18,268 bases of DNA from JAEZDP01 sp044508265 (GTDB taxonomy: Bacteria > Acidobacteriota > Vicinamibacteria > Vicinamibacterales > Vicinamibacteraceae), in assembly GCA_044508265.1 (NCBI GenBank), contig JBIQIB010000093.1:1-18268 (forward strand), in the 5' to 3' direction. A program made the translations under genes and the position numbers. Positions within the stretch are counted from its first letter, which is position 1. Every line of letters begins with the position of its first letter. The notes beneath the pieces are model-generated. The model was not told the origin of the DNA. It ran no database searches and saw only the letters and a program-made list of their open reading frames with translations. Shown one piece after another: positions 1 through 7,861 of the stretch.

Positions 1-20
1 TGCAGTACACTGCCCCGCCA

Positions 21-1514
21 ATGGGCACGCTCCAGCTTTCCTCCCTCGACGCGGCCATCATCGTCGTCTATCTCGCCGGCATCACCGGCCTCGGCCTGTG
101 GGCCAGCCGCGGCATCAAGAGCAGCCAGGACTTCTTCCTGGCCGGCCGTTCGCTGCCCTGGTGGGTCGCCGGCATGTCGCTCGTCGTCTCGGACATCGGC
201 GCCAAGGACATGATCGGGCTCGCCGGCGACGCCTACCGCTACGGCATCGTGATGATGAACTTCGACTTCGTCGCCTGCACGATGCCGGTGCTCATCGCCG
301 CGTTCCTCTTCATGCCGTTGTTCTGGGGCGCAGGGGTCTCGACCATTCCGGAGTTCCTCGGCCGGCGCTACAACAACGGCGTCCGCACGTTCTTCGCCGT
401 GATCTGGGCGCTGTTCATGGTCGGCACCGTCGCCACGATCTTCGTGAGCGCCGCGGCGATGTTCGAGGGCCTGCTCGGCTGGAGCTTCTGGTTCTCGGTC
501 GGGCTCACCTCGGTGCTGGTCGGCATCTTCACGACGTCCGGGGGCCTCAAGGCCGTGGCCATCACCGACGTGGCCTCGTGCGTGGTGCTCATCGCCGGCG
601 CGGCGCTCCTCTGCGCGATTGGCCTCCAGGAGGTCGGCGGCGTCGGCGCCATGGTGGACAAGGTCTCGACGCTGCCCTGGACGGAGGAGCACTTCACGCT
701 GCTGCCGTCCGCCGACCACGAGGCCTTCCCCTGGCCCGCCGTGATCCTCGGCCTGGGGCTGGTGCTCGGCCCGGCCTACTGGGTGGGCAACCAGGCCATC
801 GTGCAGCGGACGTTCGGTGTCCGCAGCCAGGCCGACGCCCGGGCATCGTATGTGCTCGCCGCGGTCATCAAGCTGGTGTTCCCGGTGCTGCTGGTACTGC
901 CCGGGCTCCTCGCGCTGGCCCTCTACGCCGACGAGCTCGGCGCGCCCACCGCCGGCTGGGACGCCAACCAGGTGCTCCCGATGATGATCTCGCGCCTCGT
1001 GCCGCCGGGCGCGCTGGGCCTGCTGATTGGCGCCTTCATCGCCGGCGTGATGGCCAACCTCGACTCGTACGTGAACTCGGCGTCGACGCTGCTCGTGACC
1101 GACCTGTATCGCCCGTTCGTCCGTCCGTCAGCCAGCGACGAGGAGTGCTTGAAGGTCGGCCGCGCGCTGGTGATCGTCCTCATCATCGTCGGTGCGATCG
1201 TGAGCTACCAGGTGAAGGTGCGCTTCGGCTCGGTGTTCGAGGCGTTCCAGACGTTCCTGTCGTTCTTCCAGGGCGCGCTGTTCGCGCTGCTCCTGTTCGG
1301 CATGCTCACGCGGCGGGCGACGACGCAGGGCGCCGTCGTCGGCATGCTGGTTGGCGTCGGCACGGCGGCCGTTCTGACGGCCACCGGCGCCCTGTACCTC
1401 TGGACGGCGTGGTGGTCGTTCGTCGCAGCTTCGGGATCGCTCGTCGCCGTGAGCCTGTTCACCACGCCCAAGACCGACGATGAGCTGCGCGGCCTCGTCG
1501 CCTGGATACGCTGA
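21..1514 (+). CDS. Sodium/solute symporter family (SSS, SLC5-like) transporter
   Basis: A 497-residue integral inner-membrane protein of the SSS family, which imports organic solutes (sugars, amino acids, carboxylates) using an ion gradient. Hydrophobic helices run almost end to end (for example residues 10-28, 45-65, 82-103, 122-145, 155-172, 180-200, 238-258, 275-303, 329-360, 380-396, 405-428, 434-480), matching the 13-14 helix plan. Family signatures visible: DFFLAGRSLPWW at 37-48, WVGNQAIVQR at 254-263, and a helix with NSAST followed by D-L-Y at 352-362. Length is normal. The substrate cannot be read from the sequence. Where most family members have a Ser-Ser pair in the cation-binding helix, this protein has Ala345-Asn346 by my hand alignment. 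The ATG at 21 is the first start seen, but only 20 upstream bases are available. The TGA overlaps the next ATG by one base. Confidence 0.93.
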   Translation: MGTLQLSSLDAAIIVVYLAGITGLGLWASRGIKSSQDFFLAGRSLPWWVAGMSLVVSDIGAKDMIGLAGDAYRYGIVMMNFDFVACTMPVLIAAFLFMPLFWGAGVSTIPEFLGRRYNNGVRTFFAVIWALFMVGTVATIFVSAAAMFEGLLGWSFWFSVGLTSVLVGIFTTSGGLKAVAITDVASCVVLIAGAALLCAIGLQEVGGVGAMVDKVSTLPWTEEHFTLLPSADHEAFPWPAVILGLGLVLGPAYWVGNQAIVQRTFGVRSQADARASYVLAAVIKLVFPVLLVLPGLLALALYADELGAPTAGWDANQVLPMMISRLVPPGALGLLIGAFIAGVMANLDSYVNSASTLLVTDLYRPFVRPSASDEECLKVGRALVIVLIIVGAIVSYQVKVRFGSVFEAFQTFLSFFQGALFALLLFGMLTRRATTQGAVVGMLVGVGTAAVLTATGALYLWTAWWSFVAASGSLVAVSLFTTPKTDDELRGLVAWIR

Positions 1515-1702
1515 TGCCATCCACAGTGGGAACCGTCATCGTCATGGCCCTCTACGGGCTGTGTCTCTTCGTGATCTGGTACGTCTCGCCCAGGCTGCCT
1601 GGCGCGGAGCACATGCCGTCGGCGTCCTTCTGGCGCAACCCGAGGGTGTGGGCGTCGTTTGTCGCCCTCGCGCAGATGGCGACGTACGCCTGGCTGAGTT
1701 GA
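1514..1702 (+). CDS. Two-helix membrane microprotein coupled to the symporter
   Basis: A 62-residue hydrophobic protein that I cannot assign to a named family. Two likely membrane helices are visible, about residues 6-26 and 43-61, joined by a short polar loop containing PRLPGAE and a W-R-N-P-R-V-W stretch. Its ATG shares the A of the symporter stop (TGATG), so translation is probably coupled to the symporter and the two products likely sit in the same membrane. Small membrane partners encoded beside solute:sodium symporters are known in other bacteria, so an accessory or stabilising role is a reasonable inference, but nothing in the sequence proves it. Its codon use looks like that of the neighbours, and the overlap argues against a chance frame. 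It ends six bases before the N run. Confidence 0.72.
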   Translation: MPSTVGTVIVMALYGLCLFVIWYVSPRLPGAEHMPSASFWRNPRVWASFVALAQMATYAWLS

Positions 1703-1708
1703 GGGATG

Positions 1709-1808
1709 NNNNNNNNNNNNNNNNNNNNNNNNNNNNNNNNNNNNNNNNNNNNNNNNNNNNNNNNNNNNNNNNNNNNNNNNNNNNNNNNNNNNNNNNNNNN
1801 NNNNNNNN
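1709..1808. other. Assembly gap (100 N)
   Basis: Exactly 100 consecutive N, a conventional placeholder of unknown true length. It lies between two converging genes and hides the last codons of the peptidase gene on the - strand and any shared terminator. A frame drawn across it on the - strand, joining peptidase sequence to antisense symporter sequence, is an artefact. Confidence 0.99.
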
Positions 1809-2950
1809 TGGAGAAGTTCGCGGACGCGGTCGACGGGAATGGCCTCCGCCGTGCCGAGGCGGCTCGTGACGGTGGTCGCCCTCAGCAGCGAGTTGTAGAC
1901 CGCTTCCTCTGTCGTCTCGAGCGCCGCCTGGAACAGGGGCGACAACGCGTCGGTCGTCAGCACGCTGCGCACGCGCAGCGCGGGCTCGCCAGACGGCGGT
2001 GGCGCGTCGCGCACCGTCGAGAACGCAATCGCGAAGTCGCCGCTGCCGTTGCTGTACGAGCCGCCCGTGCGCGCGAGGCCGAAGAGCGCGCGGGCCGCGA
2101 GGCGCTCGAGCGACCGCGCGTCGAGCGGCGCATCCGTCGCCACGACGATCATGCACGAGCCGTCGCCGGCGTCGTCGCCAGCGCCCGCGGCCGGGCGCGA
2201 CTCACGTAACGCCGCCCCCACCGGCACGCCGCCCATGGTGAGCTCGCCTCCGTAGTTCGACTGAACCAGAACGCCCACGGTGTACCCGCCGCGGTCCGCC
2301 GGCAGCCGGCGTGACGCCGTGCCGATGCCGCCCTTCCAGCCGAAGGCGCGCGTGCCCGTGCCGGCGCCCACACTGCCCTCGGCCACCGGCCCCGGTGCCG
2401 CCTGCTCGATCGCCGACCGCACGTCGGCCGGCGTCACGCGACGCGCGCGGATGTCGTTCAGGGCGCCGTCGTTGGTCTCGCCCACGAGCGCGTTGACCGA
2501 GCGCACGTCCTCGTTGCCTGGCTGGTCGAGCGTCCAGTCGATGGCGCCGGCGAGGCCCGCCGCCACGCTGAGCGTGTTGGTCAGGATGATGGGCGTCTCG
2601 ATGGTGCCGAGCTCCTGCACCTGCAGCGCGCCGGCGAGCTTGCCGAACGCATTGCCGACGAAGACCGCGCCGGCCACCTTGTCCTGGAACAGATTGCCGC
2701 CGTGCGGCAGGATGGCCGTCACGCCGGTCCTGATGGCATCGCCCTCCACGATCGTGACGTGCCCGACACGCACGCCCTCGACGTCGGTGATGGCGTTGAG
2801 AGGTCCCGGCTCGAAGACGCCGGGACGCAGGCCGACGTCACGCGCACGCGGACGATCGGCCGGCTGTCCCGACACAGGCGCCACCGCAAGCGTCGAGAGC
2901 GCGAGACAGCCCGTCACGAGGGCGCGGAAGGGGCCTGCGAGACGTTCCAT
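1809..2950 (-). CDS. Secreted P1-family (DmpA/BapA-like) peptidase, 3' end in gap
   Basis: A member of the S58/DmpA family of N-terminal nucleophile hydrolases, which remove N-terminal D-, L- or beta-amino acids from peptides. An N-terminal Sec signal is visible (hydrophobic residues 8-24, likely cut near S-G-Q at 27-29), so the enzyme is probably periplasmic. Family landmarks: ITDVEGVRVGH at 54-64, VGETNDGALNDI at 156-167, EGSVGAGTGT at 191-200, KGGIGTASR at 206-214, SNYGGELTMGG at 231-241, and G264-S265 before IVVATDAPL. Ser265 is the expected self-cleavage site and nucleophile, giving alpha and beta chains. The 380 visible residues end at D-R-V-R-E-L-L, where the family normally stops within about ten residues, so the gap probably removes very little. 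It starts 14 bases after the ribBA stop and looks like the last gene of that transcript. The physiological substrate is unknown. Confidence 0.9.
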
Positions 2951-2964
2951 GCGTCAGCGCCTGG

Positions 2965-4215
2965 TTACACGCCCTTCAGCGTGTGACCGAGCTTGGTCTT
3001 CTTCGTCTTCAGGTACTTGAGCGTGTGCTCGCCTGCCGGGATCTCGAGCGGCAGCGTGCTGGTGACCGCGAGCCCGTAGCCTTCGAGGCCCACGAACTTG
3101 CGCGGGTTGTTGGTGAGCAGCCGCATCGTGCGCACGCCGAGGTCACGCAGGATCTGCGCGCCGACACCGTAATCGCGCTGGTCGGCCTTGAAGCCGAGGC
3201 GCTCGTTCGCCTCCACCGTGTCGAGGCCCTGGTCCTGCAGCGCGTAGGCGCGGATCTTGTTCGCGAGGCCGATGCCACGGCCCTCCTGGTTCAGGTACAG
3301 GAGCACGCCCCGGCCTTCCATCGCGATGCGCTGCAGCGCCGTGCTCAGCTGCGCGCCGCAGTCGCAGCGCGCCGAATGGAAGACGTCACCCGTCAGGCAG
3401 CTCGAGTGGACGCGCACCATAACGTCTTCCCCGTCGCCAATGTCACCCCGCACGAGCGCGACGTGCGTCTCGCCGTCGACGTCGCTCTCGTAGGCGTGCA
3501 CCTGGAACTCGCCGAAATCGGTGGGCAGCCTGGCCTGCCCGGCCAGCCGGACGAGGCGCTCGTGCCGCATCCGCCATCGCACCAGGTCGGCGATGGTGAT
3601 CATGAGCAGGCCGTGCTTCTTCGCAAAGCGCGTCAGGTCGGGCACACGGGCCATCTGGCCGTCCGGCCGCATGATCTCGCAGATCACCCCGGCGGGCGTC
3701 AGCCCTGCCGCGCGCGCGAGGTCCACGGCCGCCTCCGTGTGCCCGGTGCGGACGAGCACGCCGCCCGAGCGGGCGCGCAGCGGGAAGATGTGCCCCGGCC
3801 GCGCGAGATCGACGGGCCGCGTGAGCGGGTCGATGGCCGTGAGGATCGTCGCGGCGCGGTCGGCCGCCGAGATGCCGGTGGTGGTCTTCCCCTTGGCCTC
3901 AATCGAGACGCACATGGCCGTCTCGGTGCGTGACGAGTTGTCGCGCACCATGAGCGGCACCTCGAGCTCGTCGAGACGCTCCGGCGTCATGGCCAGGCAG
4001 ATGAGCCCCCGCCCGTGCGTCGCCATGAAGTTGATGGCCTCCGGCGTCACCTTCTCGGCCGCCATCGTGAGGTCGCCCTCGTTCTCGCGATCCTCGTCGT
4101 CGACGACGATCAGCATCCGCCCTTCGCGGATGGCGTCGATGGCTTCTTCGATGGGGGCAAACGGCGACCGCGCCCGGCTGCTGCCGGCAACGCGGAGGGT
4201 GCGCTTCCTCGTCAT
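2965..4215 (-). CDS. ribBA: Bifunctional DHBP synthase / GTP cyclohydrolase II
   Basis: A 416-residue cytoplasmic enzyme making both riboflavin precursors: dihydroxybutanone phosphate from ribulose 5-phosphate, and the pyrimidine precursor from GTP. The RibB domain spans about 20-220, with DDEDRENEGD at 39-48, HGRGLICLAM at 67-76, TTTGISAADR at 111-120 and RPGHIFPLRA at 139-148. The RibA domain spans about 225-416, with the zinc ligands C273, C284 and C286 in the expected C-x10-C-x-C spacing, NQEGRGIGL at 309-317 and a TNNPRK motif at 368-373. Both active sites look complete, so neither half appears degenerate. The ATG at 4215 overlaps the ribE stop as ATGA, with GGGGA about seven bases upstream. 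An upstream extension of this frame is antisense-like, arginine-rich and not family-like, so I rejected it. The TAA is followed by the peptidase gene rather than ribH. Confidence 0.96.
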   Translation of the reverse strand: MTRKRTLRVAGSSRARSPFAPIEEAIDAIREGRMLIVVDDEDRENEGDLTMAAEKVTPEAINFMATHGRGLICLAMTPERLDELEVPLMVRDNSSRTETAMCVSIEAKGKTTTGISAADRAATILTAIDPLTRPVDLARPGHIFPLRARSGGVLVRTGHTEAAVDLARAAGLTPAGVICEIMRPDGQMARVPDLTRFAKKHGLLMITIADLVRWRMRHERLVRLAGQARLPTDFGEFQVHAYESDVDGETHVALVRGDIGDGEDVMVRVHSSCLTGDVFHSARCDCGAQLSTALQRIAMEGRGVLLYLNQEGRGIGLANKIRAYALQDQGLDTVEANERLGFKADQRDYGVGAQILRDLGVRTMRLLTNNPRKFVGLEGYGLAVTSTLPLEIPAGEHTLKYLKTKKTKLGHTLKGV

Positions 4216-4829
4216 GTGGGTTCCCCGGCGTCTCCTGCGCCGCGCTGGAGGGCGAGCTGACGGACGACGTACTTGCCGATCATGTCGCACTCGAGGTTCA
4301 CGGGCGTCCCGGGTCGCGCGTCCGACAGGCTCGTGTGCGCCCACGTGTGGGGCACGATCTGGACGTCGAACGCCGCGGGGTGCAGGCGCGCGACGGTCAG
4401 GCTGATTCCGTCCACCGCGACGGCCCCCTTCTCGATGAAGTATGGCGCCAGCGCGTCGGGGAACGAAATCCTGACACGGCGGAAGTCGCCTTCCTCGTCG
4501 ACGGCTTCAACCGTGCCGGTGGCGTCCACGTGGCCCTGCACGAAGTGACCGCCGAGCCGTCCGTCCGCCGCCAACGGGCGTTCCAGGTTGACCCGGCTGC
4601 CGACGCGCAGCGTGCCGAGCGTCGTCACGCGCAGCGTCTCTGGCGAGACGTCCGCTGTCCAGGTGCCAGCCGATATGTCCGTCGCCGTCAGGCAGACGCC
4701 GTTGGTGGCCACGCTGTCGCCGGGCGCGATCCCGGCGGCCAGCACGGTCCGGATGGCCAGCCGCTGCCCGCCCGCGGTCGGTTCGATGGCGACAACGGTG
4801 CCGACGTCTTCAATCAATCCGGTGAACAT
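4212..4829 (-). CDS. ribE: Riboflavin synthase, alpha chain
   Basis: A 205-residue enzyme that dismutates two 6,7-dimethyl-8-ribityllumazine molecules to riboflavin and the pyrimidine substrate of lumazine synthase. Two lumazine-binding barrels are visible. The N barrel begins MFTGLIEDVG and contains NGVCLTA at 43-49. The C barrel follows GGHFVQGHVD at 93-102 and contains VDGISLTV at 139-146. The length is typical. GGAG lies four bases before the ATG, supporting this start. The first 20 bases overlap the end of ribD, and the stop overlaps the ribBA start as ATGA, so the three rib genes are almost certainly translated from one message. In some naming schemes this gene is called ribC; in E. coli the alpha-chain gene is ribC/ribE. 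Confidence 0.96.
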   Translation of the reverse strand: MFTGLIEDVGTVVAIEPTAGGQRLAIRTVLAAGIAPGDSVATNGVCLTATDISAGTWTADVSPETLRVTTLGTLRVGSRVNLERPLAADGRLGGHFVQGHVDATGTVEAVDEEGDFRRVRISFPDALAPYFIEKGAVAVDGISLTVARLHPAAFDVQIVPHTWAHTSLSDARPGTPVNLECDMIGKYVVRQLALQRGAGDAGEPT

Positions 4830-5925
4830 CGCTCTCCATCAGGACGTCCCGCCCGAGGGGCGAAACCCGCGTGTATGACACCCGTCCGGCGAGTACCGGC
4901 AGGCCGCTCGGCACGGCGTCCGGTCCGAGGACGACGTCACCCACGAGCTCGACGACGCGGTCCACCACGCCTTCCCCCCAGCACGCCGCATGCAGCGTCG
5001 GGCCGCCTTCGACGAGCAGGCACTGGATGTCGAGTGCCGCGAGCCCGCGCAGCGCGCCGGCCATCGTCCCGTCGGCGGCGACGATCGTCGCGCCAGCCTC
5101 CTCGAGCGCGCGCGCCTCACGTGCGCCGGCCTTCGCATGGGTCGTCACGATCGCCACGGGCCCCTCGTCCAGCGTCGCCAGCAGCCGCGCGTCGGGTGGC
5201 GTACGAAGGCGGCGGTCGAAGACGACGCGAGTCAGGGGGCGCGACCGCCAGAGTTCCCGAGCTGTCAGCAGCGGGTCATCCGCCAGGGCGGTGCCGGCGC
5301 CGACGGCTACCGCGTCGATCGCGCCGCGCAGCCGCTGCGTCCATCGGAACGCGTCCGCGCCGGTAATGGCGGTGCGGACGCCGGCGCGCGCCGCGACGGC
5401 GCCGTCGAGGCTCATCGCGGCCTTGGCGATCACGTAGGGACGTCCGCGCTGCACCACGCTGAAGAACGGCGCGTTCTGCCGGACGGCTTCACGTCGGCGC
5501 ACGCCGATCGTCACCTCGACGCCCCGCTCCCGCAGGTAACGCAACCCGGCCCCGTTGACGCGGGGGTTGGGATCGCCAGTAGCCACGACCACCCGCCTCA
5601 CGCCCGCCTCGTGTACCGCCACGCAGCACGGGCCCGTGCGGTTGGTGTGACTGCATGGCTCGAGGGTGCAGTAGAGCGTGGCGCCACGAGCCCGGGGACC
5701 AGCGTCGGCGAGGGCCACCACTTCGGCGTGCGGACCTCCCGCGCGGGCATGGTGCCCCACGCCCACGACGACGCCTTCGTCGTTCACGATGACGGCTCCG
5801 ACGACGGGGTTGGGCGTGGTGCGGCCGACGCCGCGTGCCGCGTGCCACAGGGCGCGCCGCATGAACCGGTCGTCCTCCGGCAACAGGACGCCGTCCACCT
5901 GCCCGGCATCGTCGCCCGTCCCCAT
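4810..5925 (-). CDS. ribD: Bifunctional riboflavin deaminase/reductase
   Basis: A 371-residue enzyme performing the second and third steps of the pyrimidine branch: deamination of the GTP cyclohydrolase II product, then NADPH-dependent reduction of its ribose. The deaminase domain covers about 17-155, with the zinc set H66-A-E68, C91 and C100 (LEPCSH followed by TGPC) and TTPNPVVGAV at 36-45. The reductase domain covers about 160-371, with KAAMSLDGAV at 168-177, VGAGTALADDPLLTAR at 208-223 and EGGPTLHAA at 306-314. The zinc loop reads N-R-T-G-P-C where G-R-T-P-P-C is commonest; the ligands are kept. The ATG at 5925 shares one base with the ftsY stop (TGATG). An earlier in-frame start would run through ftsY and lacks family sequence. 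Confidence 0.95.
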   Translation of the reverse strand: MGTGDDAGQVDGVLLPEDDRFMRRALWHAARGVGRTTPNPVVGAVIVNDEGVVVGVGHHARAGGPHAEVVALADAGPRARGATLYCTLEPCSHTNRTGPCCVAVHEAGVRRVVVATGDPNPRVNGAGLRYLRERGVEVTIGVRRREAVRQNAPFFSVVQRGRPYVIAKAAMSLDGAVAARAGVRTAITGADAFRWTQRLRGAIDAVAVGAGTALADDPLLTARELWRSRPLTRVVFDRRLRTPPDARLLATLDEGPVAIVTTHAKAGAREARALEEAGATIVAADGTMAGALRGLAALDIQCLLVEGGPTLHAACWGEGVVDRVVELVGDVVLGPDAVPSGLPVLAGRVSYTRVSPLGRDVLMESDVHRID

Positions 5926-6845
5926 CACCACGACGTGTCGAAGAGGGCCTCGACGTAGCTTCTCGGCTCGAACGGGACGAGGTCGTCGATGGACTCGCCG
6001 GTGCCGACGTAGCGGATCGGCAGGCCGAGATCCTGCGCGATGGCGACAGCGACGCCGCCCTTGGCGGTGCCGTCCAGTTTCGTCAGGATGATGCCGTTGA
6101 CCCCCGACACCTTCATGAACTCGCGCGCCTGCGCCACGCCGTTCTGCCCGACTGTCGCGTCGAGCACGAGCAGGACGTCGTGGGGCGCGCCCTCGACTTC
6201 CCTGGCGGCCACACGCTTGATCTTCTCGAGCTCGTGCATCAGGTTCACGCGCGTATGGAGCCGGCCCGCGGTGTCGACGAGCACCGGGTCGAGGCCGCGC
6301 GCGCGCGCCGCCTGAATGGCGTCGAACACCACGGCCGCGGGATCGGACCCCGCCTGCGCGCGCACGAAGCCGACGCCAGCGCGCGTCGTCCACACCTCGA
6401 GCTGCTCGACGGCGGCGGCGCGGAACGTGTCGGCCGCGCAGACGAGCGGTTTGGCGCCCTGGGCCTTCAGCAGGTTGGCGAGCTTGCCGATGGACGTGGT
6501 CTTGCCCGTGCCGTTGACGCCGACGATGAGCACCACGCGCGGGGAGCCGCCGGTGACGGGCGGCGGCGCGGCGCCCTCGAGGATGTCGAGGATCTCTTCA
6601 CGGACGTGCGGCAGCAGGTCGTCGCCGCGGCGCGCCTTGCGCCTGACGGCCTCGACGATCCTGTCGGTCGCGGCGACGCCGATGTCGCACGAGATGAGCG
6701 CCTCTTCCAGGGCGTCGAACGAGTAGAGCCCGCGCTCGGCGACGCCCGTGGCCGCCGACGAGGGCGCCGGCGCCTCGCCGAGCGTCGACAGCAGCTGGTC
6801 CTTCGTGCGCTGGAGGCTGGTCTTGAGACGATCGAAGAAGCTCAC
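5925..6845 (-). CDS. ftsY: Signal recognition particle receptor
   Basis: A 306-residue SRP GTPase that docks the SRP-ribosome complex at the membrane for co-translational insertion. The NG core is complete: helical N domain about 1-90, G1 GVNGTGKTTSIGKLA at 109-123, DTFRAAA at 139-145, DTAGRLHT at 191-198, TKLDGTAKGG at 255-264 and GTGESIDDLVPF at 281-292. There is no long acidic A domain; an amphipathic N-terminal helix (S-F-F-D-R-L-K-T-S-L) probably supplies the membrane contact, as in many bacteria outside the gamma group. The start is GTG: an in-frame TAA lies only a few codons upstream, so no earlier start exists. GGAGAG sits unusually close to the start. The gene follows gpsA by 23 bases and overlaps ribD by one. 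Confidence 0.96.
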   Translation of the reverse strand: MSFFDRLKTSLQRTKDQLLSTLGEAPAPSSAATGVAERGLYSFDALEEALISCDIGVAATDRIVEAVRRKARRGDDLLPHVREEILDILEGAAPPPVTGGSPRVVLIVGVNGTGKTTSIGKLANLLKAQGAKPLVCAADTFRAAAVEQLEVWTTRAGVGFVRAQAGSDPAAVVFDAIQAARARGLDPVLVDTAGRLHTRVNLMHELEKIKRVAAREVEGAPHDVLLVLDATVGQNGVAQAREFMKVSGVNGIILTKLDGTAKGGVAVAIAQDLGLPIRYVGTGESIDDLVPFEPRSYVEALFDTSW

Positions 6846-6868
6846 CTCTCCAGCTTACCCCGCTTCCC

Positions 6869-7861
6869 CTACTCTGCCTTCTGCGGCCGCAGCATCAGCA
6901 TCTCGGTGGCCTCGAGGGGATGGACGCGTCCGGAGAGCACTTCGTCCATCTGGTGCGCGATGGGCAGCTCGACGTCCATCCGGCGTCCCAGCTCGAGCAC
7001 GCCGCGCGAGGCGTTGACGCCCTCGGCCACCATCTTCATGCCGGCCAGCACGTCGTGGAGGGGACGCCCGCGTCCGAGCTCGATGCCGACGTGCCTGTTG
7101 CGGCTCGCGCGACCGGTGCACGTGAGCACGAGATCACCCAGGCCGCCGAGGCCGGCGAGCGTGTCACGGCGTCCGCCGAGCGCGCAGGCCAGCCGCGTCA
7201 TCTCGGCGAGCCCGCGGGTGACGAGGCCCGCGAGCGCGTTGTGGCCGAGGCCGAGGCCCTCCACGACGCCGGCCGCTATGGCAATCACGTTCTTGTACGC
7301 CCCCCCGATCTCGACGCCGACGACGTCGTCGCTGGCGTAGAGGCGGAACCGGCGGCCGCGGAACTGCTCCTGCACGCGCGCGGCAGCCGCGGCATCGTCG
7401 GAGGCCACGCAGACGGCCGTGGGAAGCTCCCGCGCCACCTCGCCTGCGAAGCTCGGCCCCGAAAGGACCACGACCGGTGTCGTCTCCGGCAGGGACGCGC
7501 GCAGCATCTCCGACGGCCGCAGCCACGTGTCCACTTCGAGCCCTTTCGTCGCCGACACCAGGAGCGCCTCGGCGCGCACGTGCGGCGCGGCGGCTTCGAG
7601 GAGCGCGCGTGTGCCGTGGGTCGGGACGGCCCAGACGATCGTCTCCGCACGGCGGAGCGACGCCGCGAGGTCCGTTGACGGCGTGACGGCGGGGGGCAGG
7701 AGCACGTCGGGGAGGTATCCCGCGTTCGCGCGGCGCGTCACCATCTCCTCCACGATGCGGGCATCGCGGGCCCACAGCCACACGTCGTGCCCCACCCGCG
7801 CCAGATGCATCGCCAGCGCCGTGCCCCACGAGCCGGCGCCCACCACGGTCACCGCTGCCAC
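6869..7861 (-). CDS. gpsA: NAD(P)-dependent glycerol-3-phosphate dehydrogenase
   Basis: A 330-residue cytoplasmic enzyme reducing dihydroxyacetone phosphate to sn-glycerol 3-phosphate, the backbone for phospholipids. The nucleotide-binding loop is VVGAGSWGTA at 6-15. The catalytic lysines fall at K106 (SATKGLE) and K190 (GGAYKNVIAIAAG). The C-terminal helical domain carries GLGGLGDLVLTC at 237-248 and R-N-R-H-V-G at 254-259. The start is GTG, placed directly after the plsY TAA with no base between (TAAGTG), which suggests coupled translation. The product feeds PlsY, the immediately preceding gene in transcription order. Family assignment is secure; preference for NADH or NADPH cannot be read here. 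Confidence 0.96.
   Translation of the reverse strand: MAAVTVVGAGSWGTALAMHLARVGHDVWLWARDARIVEEMVTRRANAGYLPDVLLPPAVTPSTDLAASLRRAETIVWAVPTHGTRALLEAAAPHVRAEALLVSATKGLEVDTWLRPSEMLRASLPETTPVVVLSGPSFAGEVARELPTAVCVASDDAAAAARVQEQFRGRRFRLYASDDVVGVEIGGAYKNVIAIAAGVVEGLGLGHNALAGLVTRGLAEMTRLACALGGRRDTLAGLGGLGDLVLTCTGRASRNRHVGIELGRGRPLHDVLAGMKMVAEGVNASRGVLELGRRMDVELPIAHQMDEVLSGRVHPLEATEMLMLRPQKAE

Noticed and set aside
1205..2950. A long - strand frame that reads through the N run and appears to extend the peptidase to 581 residues.
   Set aside because: The part left of the gap is antisense to the symporter and its frame relation depends on an arbitrary 100 N. The family normally ends a few residues after the last visible peptidase codons.
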